Assembly: GCA_036250195.1 (NCBI GenBank)
Contig: JAVHZZ010000003.1
Coordinates: 298,283,565 to 298,347,564, forward strand
DNA length: 64,000 nt
Direction of reading: 5' to 3'
Source: Mixophyes australis
Lineage: Eukaryota > Chordata > Amphibia > Anura > Limnodynastidae
Shown here: in pieces, positions 57,355 to 64,000 of the stretch
Position numbering within the stretch: position 1 is the first letter of the stretch
Layout: every line of letters begins with the position of its first letter
Program-made: the position numbers and the translations under genes
Notes under the pieces: generated by a model
Seen by the model: the letters and a program-made list of their open reading frames with translations, nothing else
Databases searched by the model: none
Told to the model about the DNA's origin: nothing

Positions 57355-58190
57355 CTAGTTTCTTAAAAGATTTGGAGTTGCTGGGTTCCCTCGCTCCAAC
57401 CTCTTCAGCTTATTCTCTTTACCTGTAGTGGGTATAATGGGGTAAAATCTTCCAGGGTAAGGAGGATTATTGCAGCAGCTGTGGAGGAGGTTAGTTCTGC
57501 TGCAGGGATAAGAAGGGGGTAGTTGGGTAGAGGAGCAAGAGGTGGCAGGGTGAAGGAGGAGCCGGGTTGTGAAAGCAGGTGGAAGGGGGATGCTGTCACA
57601 ATGGGTGATGAAGAGGGTGAACTGAGTAGGGGGGTGGAGAATGGGGCTGGGAGAGAGGAACAGTGGATGATTTTGTACCTTCCTGGCACGTCTGCTGCTT
57701 CTGCTTACTCTGTGCTGGCTTTGGATTGCAGGGTAGGCGGTAGTAGACTCTGGTCCTCTGGTGGCAGTCCTTGTATATGTGACTTTCCATGCCACTGAGG
57801 TTGCAGGCTGTTTTTCAGGGCAGTCTTTAGTTTCATGTCCTGCCATTCAGCAATTCCTGCAGGTTGATAGTTTGCAGCTTCTCCACATGTGGCCAGCCCA
57901 CTACAGGTCTTGTGGTTTCTTGGCTGATTGCCATGATGAAGAAGTCCTGCAGAGCCGCCCAGGGCAGATGCTGGAGATCAGTTGTGTTGTCATCTTTCCT
58001 CACCCCGAAAATGCTGGACCTCTTGTCTGTCTAGAAGTTGGTGGCATCCAGGATTTTGGAGGGGTCCTTGATCACAGTGCAAAATTGGCTCAAGAATGAA
58101 ATCAACAACCCTGCCAGGTGATGGGGGATTTTTCATGGATACCATCACCCGTCTGTCCTCTCTCTGCAGATCGTTATTCTTCCTCAAAGT
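57355..58190 (-). pseudogene. CCHC zinc-knuckle protein of retroelement type
   Basis: Two neighbouring knuckles on the minus strand, in different frames: CRNC-x4-GHETKDC (57861-57820, one stop between) and CNLSGMESHIYKDC (57805-57764, second Cys replaced by Ser). Paired knuckles of this wording occur in ORF1/ZCCHC3-like proteins of amphibian and fish retroelements. Upstream of them (58190-57900) the frame is broken and weakly similar; downstream (57690-57355) is Pro/Ser-rich low complexity. The element class is inferred. Confidence 0.5.
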
Positions 58191-58369
58191 TCTTACTCCT
58201 CTTCTTCACAGTCTTCTTGATTCTTTGGCATTGGCAGCAGAATGTTTTAGCAAGTTTGCTAGTCCTTACATGGACTGTAGTGTAAACAGGAAGAGGTTCA
58301 TGTGTTACAAAAGAATTATGCTAAACAAAGTTCTCATGTAAATTATGTTTTCTGCTGTTTTGGACCCTG

Positions 58370-58856
58370 CAGGGCCTGATTATCCAATAGGCTGACTAGG
58401 CTGCAGTCTAGGGCACAAAGCTTTTGGGGGGGTGCAAAATTTTTGCAAAAGTTGATTTTAAAATATAAGAAAATTTAAAATTAGTTCTCTTAAGTTAAAA
58501 GAAGACATGAAAGAGAAATGTAGCAAGGTTTTAATCTTGATGTATTCCCATGGCTGAAGACAATGAGTCATCCTACTGCAGGCACATGACGATAAGAGAG
58601 AAGGAGAAACAACCATAGGAACAGGTGTAGGTGTGACAGCCCCCTCCACCTTCACCCTCAGTAGTGCTTGTTCATGCCTCAGTTCTGCTATACAGTTCTA
58701 ATTTTAATGAAAACAAAATGAGTGATAAAGATTGCTGTGACCCTTTTAAGCCGGATTTTAAATTAAGGACGAGTTTGTTTTTTCCTAACGCAGATTAGCC
58801 TAGCATGGAAGGGGAGGGGGTGTCATCGAGCGGTTTAAACCCTTAATCAGGCCTTG
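58370..58856. mobile_element. Short hAT element
   Basis: CAGGGCCTGATTATCC at the left, and the right end reads inward CAAGGCCTGATTAAGG. Flanks GGACCCTG (58362-58369) and GGACTGTG (58857-58864) agree at 6 of 8. Non-coding. Confidence 0.6.
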
Positions 58857-58864
58857 GGACTGTG

Positions 58865-59446
58865 GATAGTACTTGTATAAAGCATGCACCTCTTCCTATT
58901 TGCTTATGTCAAAGCTGTGTGTACACTTTTTTTTTTATCATGCAATAATACACATGTATCAGCTCTCAGCTCAAGGTTTGTCTTTGTGGATTATTGTTGT
59001 ATTTGTACTGTGTGAAAATATCAGCTGTATTGTGTGATGTATATCCTAATTTGCAATTGTTCACCTGTATTGGCTTGCACTTCAAATTAATGAAGGGATA
59101 TCACTGTGGATTATTAGCTCCCATCTACTGTTTCAATAGCAATGCCAGCTGTCACTGAAGCTCTTACCAAACATGACCCAGCAATCACTCCTTTTTCAAA
59201 GTCATTGAGATATCTTCTTGCAGTCAAGCTAGTCAGGATTATATGCAACTAGGAAATTCCAGCATTTTTATACATGAACCAGACAATGCTGTTATGTTAT
59301 TTGCTTAATTAACACATGAACCACACTTGTGCCCATGTCTTACTAATGTTAGGTGTACCTCATTTATGCAGGTGTCACAAATGATCATGGTAGCACTACC
59401 CATAGATCCTGACAATATTCAGACAACTACTGAGTTAAATCTTTCT
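58865..59446. other. Unassigned DNA
   Basis: No gene or repeat structure recognised. Confidence 0.5.
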
Positions 59447-59454
59447 GTTATAAA

Positions 59455-60146
59455 CAGAGCTGGATTAACGTAAAGGACTTTCTGGCACATTTTAGTCCGG
59501 GGCAAGACTCAACTCAGCAGCAATTTATGAATATTTTAAAGGAAAAAAAATGCAGATGGCCCAGTGACCCAGTCCAAGGTAGCCCACTGTGGGACCAGCC
59601 CGGGGAGCAAATGCCCCCCTGCCCCTGGGCCTTGGGCAGCAGGGGGGCTCTCACAAAGATTTTCAGTGGGCAGCGCTCTGTAATTGGTTTGTTTTTTTTT
59701 AGAACACAGGCCGTCGATTAGGTCGGGGCGGCACCATCCCAGACTGTCATATGTGCATATGTGCAGCCATTCCCCTGCCATTCTGTCCTGTTAGGCAGCT
59801 AACAGCCAATCTGATGTGCTGTTAGCTGCCCAGCTGCTGTCAGTGCAGGCACTGTGCGCAGTGAAGCTGCTTATTGAGGAGGTCTCCTGAGGTGCACAGA
59901 GACCGCGCCCGCATTGACAGGGCAAGAAGAAGAAGAGCCGCCCCGGAGCCTGCAGCGAAGAGGAGAGGACAAGGAGATGGCAAATAGGTATGTGCTTTTT
60001 TCTATATATCAGGGGGGGGGGGGGGGGAATGAGGAGCGGAGGTGATACATTGGAGCTGGGGGGAGAGAGATGAATTGGCTGCAAGGGGGGCAGGATCCTC
60101 ACAGTACACTTAGTCCAGGGGTCTACATTGGCTTAATCCGTCCCTG
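59455..60146. mobile_element. Short hAT element (692 bp) with 8-bp target duplication
   Basis: CAGAGCTGGATTAACG at the left and, read inward, CAGGGACGGATTAAGC at the right. Flanks GTTATAAA (59447-59454) and GCTATAAA (60147-60154) agree at 7 of 8. GC-rich interior, poly-G run at about 60012-60027, no transposase. Confidence 0.83.
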
Positions 60147-60154
60147 GCTATAAA

Positions 60155-61784
60155 CCTCACACAATACACTCCCTTCCAAGTGGACTTCCAATAAAAATGT
60201 ATTTCTATTTATGGAAGCAACGAGAAGGGAAATAGGTATTAATTAGGTTAATCAAGCTTATCTTAATTAGGCTTATCAACAGTTGTTGAATGGTGAATGC
60301 TAAAAATTAATCACTAAAGATGCCAACACTGTTGTTACAAAATTGAAAAGTAACTTGGATATGGCCTAAGCTAAGGGTTTAATTTCATAGCAGTCATATG
60401 AATTACTGAATTACTTTACTATTCAGAATTTTTATATAATATCTAAGATTAATAAAAATCAAACTGCTTCTCCGGGACATGCTATAGTGTCCGGGATGAG
60501 GTGACGTATGGAAAATAAACAAATCATTAAATTTGAAGTTAAAACCTGTGAGTTTCACTTATTTATTCTGGTCACGTATGATGCATTCAAGCATCTTTTG
60601 GGGGTTTGAGTTAGGGAGCGGTTACTTTTTTTGGCTAGGATGTGGAGTAGCTCTATACTTGAATTCCAAATAAGATTGAAGTTCATACCAGTGCACATTT
60701 TCCAGGGAAAGAATATCCGATAAAATAAACTGATAATAGATAACTGTGAATTTATTTGAATTGTTTTATAGTCAATGGATTTCAAAATCAAAAATTGCAG
60801 GGCATAGCTATGATGTCAGCACAGTTGTATGCATGTCTACACCACAGCTAGTGGGACGAGTCAATAGTGTTTGGCAGATGTGCAAATAGTGAGCATGTCA
60901 CTCTCTGGCTGTGCCATATTGATGCTGTGCTTGTCGTATGGAGAAGTACTCTGGAACAAATACAATAATTTGTTGAGGACGTTAACAATAATACTCTGAA
61001 TTTTAAACTTACATATGCAGTGAGTTCATTTGAGATCCAGTTTGTAACTTTTTAGTAGGAAAAATGTAAATCGGTTGCGGATACTTTTACTGTAACTGAC
61101 AGTCTTCTCCATGCCACAAGCCACTTATGTATACTGCGCACATTATAACGATTGAGGCAGTTATTTATATGCATGAGCTGTATGTATCTTTATTCAGTGG
61201 AAATGACAATTGAGTGTATTCTTTAAAGAATAGCACACTGTAACATGTTCTATTCATAGCTTTAACGGTATACATTTAACAGTGATTCATCTTCTTTCCT
61301 TTCATTTCATTGTGCACTCTTTGTCATCTAAAATACTTCTATGTGAATAAAATGTCTTGTAATCTATGTAATTCAATGATTTATGTGGATATATAAATAA
61401 TATTTTACAGCTTGTCATTATTATTAGAGATTTTCTATGCAAAAGCCTTACATTTCATAAGGTAATAGTTCTAAACAAGAAATAGATGTTTTAGGATGGA
61501 TACATAACTTTGGATCATTGATTTAAAAATTCATATACAAAGCTGTGAATGTCTTGCACTGACAATATTAAATAGCTTGGTCTAATGTAATTCTGCTCAC
61601 AAAAATGGCATTAAAGGCATATGAGTCAATTATACCTATTTCAGTAACTGGTGTTTAGAGAGGATGCATTATTTAACACAATTGGGCATGACACTCACCA
61701 CAGCAGGGTGTACTCAGCTGAAGAGTGTGTTACATGATTGTATGTGAGCTCTCTCATGATCAGCTGACATCCAATATGAGATTA
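60155..61784. other. Unassigned AT-rich DNA
   Basis: No gene; one 78-codon frame without resemblance to a family. No paired repeats seen. Confidence 0.5.
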
Positions 61785-64000
61785 TCTCCTCTTTTCCACT
61801 CTTTCCTCATTTCCTGCACCCTTCCCCATGCCCAAATCTACACTTTCTAGATGCAATCTTGATGCTCTTGATCCCCAATCAAGCGGCCTCCCTCTACAAC
61901 CACACCCTCACCACCGCTCTTGACTCTGCTACCTCCGTCTCTCATCCCTTCTGTTCAACTTTCCACTCTAAACCCCAGCCTTGGCACTCCAAATTTAACC
62001 GGTTCCTTAAAAAATGCACACATACCACTGAACGCCACTGGAAGAAATCCTGTTCCTTCGCAGACTTCCTTCATTTCAAGTTCATCCTCTTATCCTACAG
62101 TTCCGCCCTCTCCCTCGCTAAACAATCATTCTTCTAGTCTCTCTTCTCTTCACAGACATTCAATCCCTGATGCCTTTTTGCCACTTTCAACAAACTCCTT
62201 TTTCTGCCCTCCCATTCTCCCTTACTGCCACTGGCTTTGCCTCCTTTTCAATTCAAAATTGAGGCACAAAATAAGACACAAAATCTCTTCCTCACATAAC
62301 TCTTCTGCCATCATCTATTGTGCTCTTTCCACCCAACTAAGGGTGACAAAGTCCATTCTCTTATATTATCTTCTCCACCCTCAACCTGCCCCCTGGATCC
62401 CATCCTCTCTCACCTCCTTCGCTCCCTCTTCCACACTGCCTGCTCCCCCCTTGATCACCTCTTTAATCTGTCCTCTGTCCCTCTCCATTGGAATCTTCCC
62501 CTTAGCCTTTAAACATGTTCTTTTTTCACTCATTCTTCAAAAGCCCAATCTCGACCCCACCTCACTTTCTAACTACCCCTCCATTTCTCTTCTCCCTTTT
62601 GCCTTCAAAATACTTGATCGGCTTGTCTACAACCGTCTCATCAGCTACCTCTCTGGCAACTGCTTCCTTCAACCTTTCCAAATTGGCCTCTGCCCCCTCC
62701 ACCTCACAGAAACTGCCTTGACCAAAGTCCCCAATGATCTTCTCTCGCCAAAATCAAGGGGCCACTTCTCTCTGCTTTCCTTACTACTCCACTTCCTTCA
62801 CATCATTGGCCTTTCTGCTATCAGCCTTTCGTGGTTCACCTCCTACCTCGCCAACAGCTCCTTCTCTTTTTCTATCGCTGGTTCCTCCTCCCCCCATCCA
62901 TCCATCCCATAGAACTCCTACAGAGTTTTGTGCTTTGCCCTATGCTTTTTTATTTGTACACCTTCTCCCTAGTTGAACTTATCAGTTCCTTTGGTCGCCA
63001 GTTCTACCTTTATGCTGACAACACGGAACACTACATCCCCTTCCCTTCTCTCTTAGGTGTCCAGTTGCCTCTCTGCCATCTCCTCCTGGATGTCCTTACA
63101 CTTTCTCAAACATAACATGGCCAAAACTGAACTCATTATCTGCACTCCATCAAGAGTCTACTCCCCTCCTATCTTCTCTATCACTGTTGACAACACCACT
63201 ATCTCCTCTGTTCCCCAAATACGCTGCCTGGGTGTCAATCTTAACTCCTCTCTCTCCTTCGCCTCTCACAATCAATCTCTTGCCCTATCCTATCTCTTCC
63301 TGCTTTGTAACATCGCCCGATTCAGACCCATCCCCTCTCAGGATGCCACCAAAACTCTTATCCACTACTGATGATTTCTCATCTTGACTACTGCAACCTT
63401 CTCCTTACTGGCCTCCCACGCTCCCATCTCACACCTCTTTGATCTATACTTATGCTGCAGCCAGACTTATATTCTTCTCTTGCAGCTTCACATCTGCTCT
63501 CTGCAAAGCCTTACAGTGGCTCCATTTCCCCTACAGAATCCTCTTCAAGCTCCTCACCCTCACATATAAGGCCCTATCCAACTCCACTGTTCCCTACATC
63601 TCCAACCACATCTCCATACATACTCCCTCCTGCCCTCTCCAGTCAGCCAATGACTGCAGTCTTTCATCCCCTCTGGTATCCACATCTCACTCCCTTATTC
63701 AAGATTTCTCCTGTGCTATCCCCTACCACTGGAATGATCGCCCACATTCTATCAGTCTATCCTCTAGCTTCAAACTGTCATTGAAATCCCACCTGTTTAG
63801 AAAAGTCTACCTCTCCTCCACTTAACCGTTTCACCATGTAGTATACCTCATCCTCTGTCATCCTCCATCTCTCCCAGTCTTGTTTCTTGCATTCAGATCC
63901 CCTACATTGGCTCACCCCATGTGTCAACTGTTTGTCTGCCCCTTTCTCTTTAGATTGTAAGCTCTATTAATCAGGGCCATCTTTCCTCCTGTTCTCATTA
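61785..64000 (+). mobile_element. L2-clade LINE, 3' part, running off the window
   Basis: A 5'-truncated element. Coding remnants run from the linker after the endonuclease to the C-terminus (to about 63825), followed by a 3' UTR with 'ttagattgtaagctctatta' and 'cagggccatctttcctcct', the same 3' end as the tails at 4117 and 33893. The (TAA)n terminus lies outside the window. Confidence 0.88.
61860..63825 (+). pseudogene. L2 LINE reverse transcriptase (ORF2), several frameshifts
   Basis: Target-primed reverse transcriptase of the L2 clade. In order: LQKPNLDPTSLSNYPSISLLPF (about 62530-62595), KILDRLVYNRLISYL, FQIGLCPLHLTETAL, LSWFTSYLANSSFSFS, then PMLFYLYTFSL and YLYADN (YADD-type site altered to YADN, about 63011), TVDNTTISSVPQIRCLGVNL, IARFRPIPSQDATKTLIHY, and a C-terminus ending LKSHLFRKVYLSS. 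The matches move between the three plus-strand frames at least four times. The apurinic endonuclease part is absent. Not functional. Confidence 0.87.

Overview
The window is vertebrate nuclear DNA with no recognisable host protein-coding gene. The mix of elements fits an amphibian, most likely a frog, although nothing here proves the species: a class I (gamma-like) endogenous retrovirus, Gmr1-like Ty3/gypsy elements, BED-type hAT transposons, L2 LINEs, a V-SINE, Tc1 relics, a Helitron helicase relic and many short inverted-repeat elements. I found no operon, CRISPR array or rRNA/tRNA gene. Assignments rest on motifs, terminal repeats and target-site duplications (TSDs) read directly from the sequence.

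Layout. 1-3553: minisatellites, a solo LTR with an internal 40-bp tandem array, a Helitron relic and long TA/CA simple repeats. 3554-19621: two closely related endogenous retroviruses head to head. Element 1 (minus strand, 3554-13673) has both LTRs, a tRNA-Pro-like primer site, gag with one frameshift, an open pol behind an amber readthrough codon, and env with one internal stop. Its 3' LTR carries an inserted L2 tail. Element 2 (plus strand, 13674-19621) lacks its 5' LTR, gag and protease, but keeps most of pol, a full-length open env and an intact 3' LTR. 19622-24897: mostly unassigned, with a foldback repeat and LTR-like and hAT-like pieces. 24906-29554: a 4.6-kb hAT with a decayed minus-strand BED/hAT transposase; inside it lies a processed pseudogene of NSMCE2 (SUMO E3 ligase of the SMC5/6 complex). 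31832-34131: a TA-flanked element with a 44-bp-arm hairpin, an inverted tandem array and an L2 tail.

35.8-43.0 kb: a Tc1 relic, then two decayed Gmr1-like elements (integrase before reverse transcriptase), one split by a solo LTR, then a second Tc1 relic. 43.5-54.1 kb: a 1.6-kb hAT with perfect TSD, a pair of diverged duplicate segments (one holding a V-SINE), a second foldback copy split by a solo LTR, and small palindromic elements. 54.9-58.3 kb: a third Gmr1-like element (gag and protease) and a CCHC zinc-knuckle retroelement ORF. 58.4-60.1 kb: two short hAT elements. 61.8-64.0 kb: the 3' part of an L2 LINE running off the window.

The parts do not form a host pathway; this is a layered record of insertions. 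The clearest nesting events are the L2 tail inside the ERV 3' LTR, solo LTRs inside a Gmr1 RT and inside a foldback element, a V-SINE inside one duplicate segment, and the NSMCE2 retrocopy inside a hAT. The youngest large piece appears to be the ERV pair: the LTRs of element 1 differ at only about ten sites by eye once the L2 insertion is removed.
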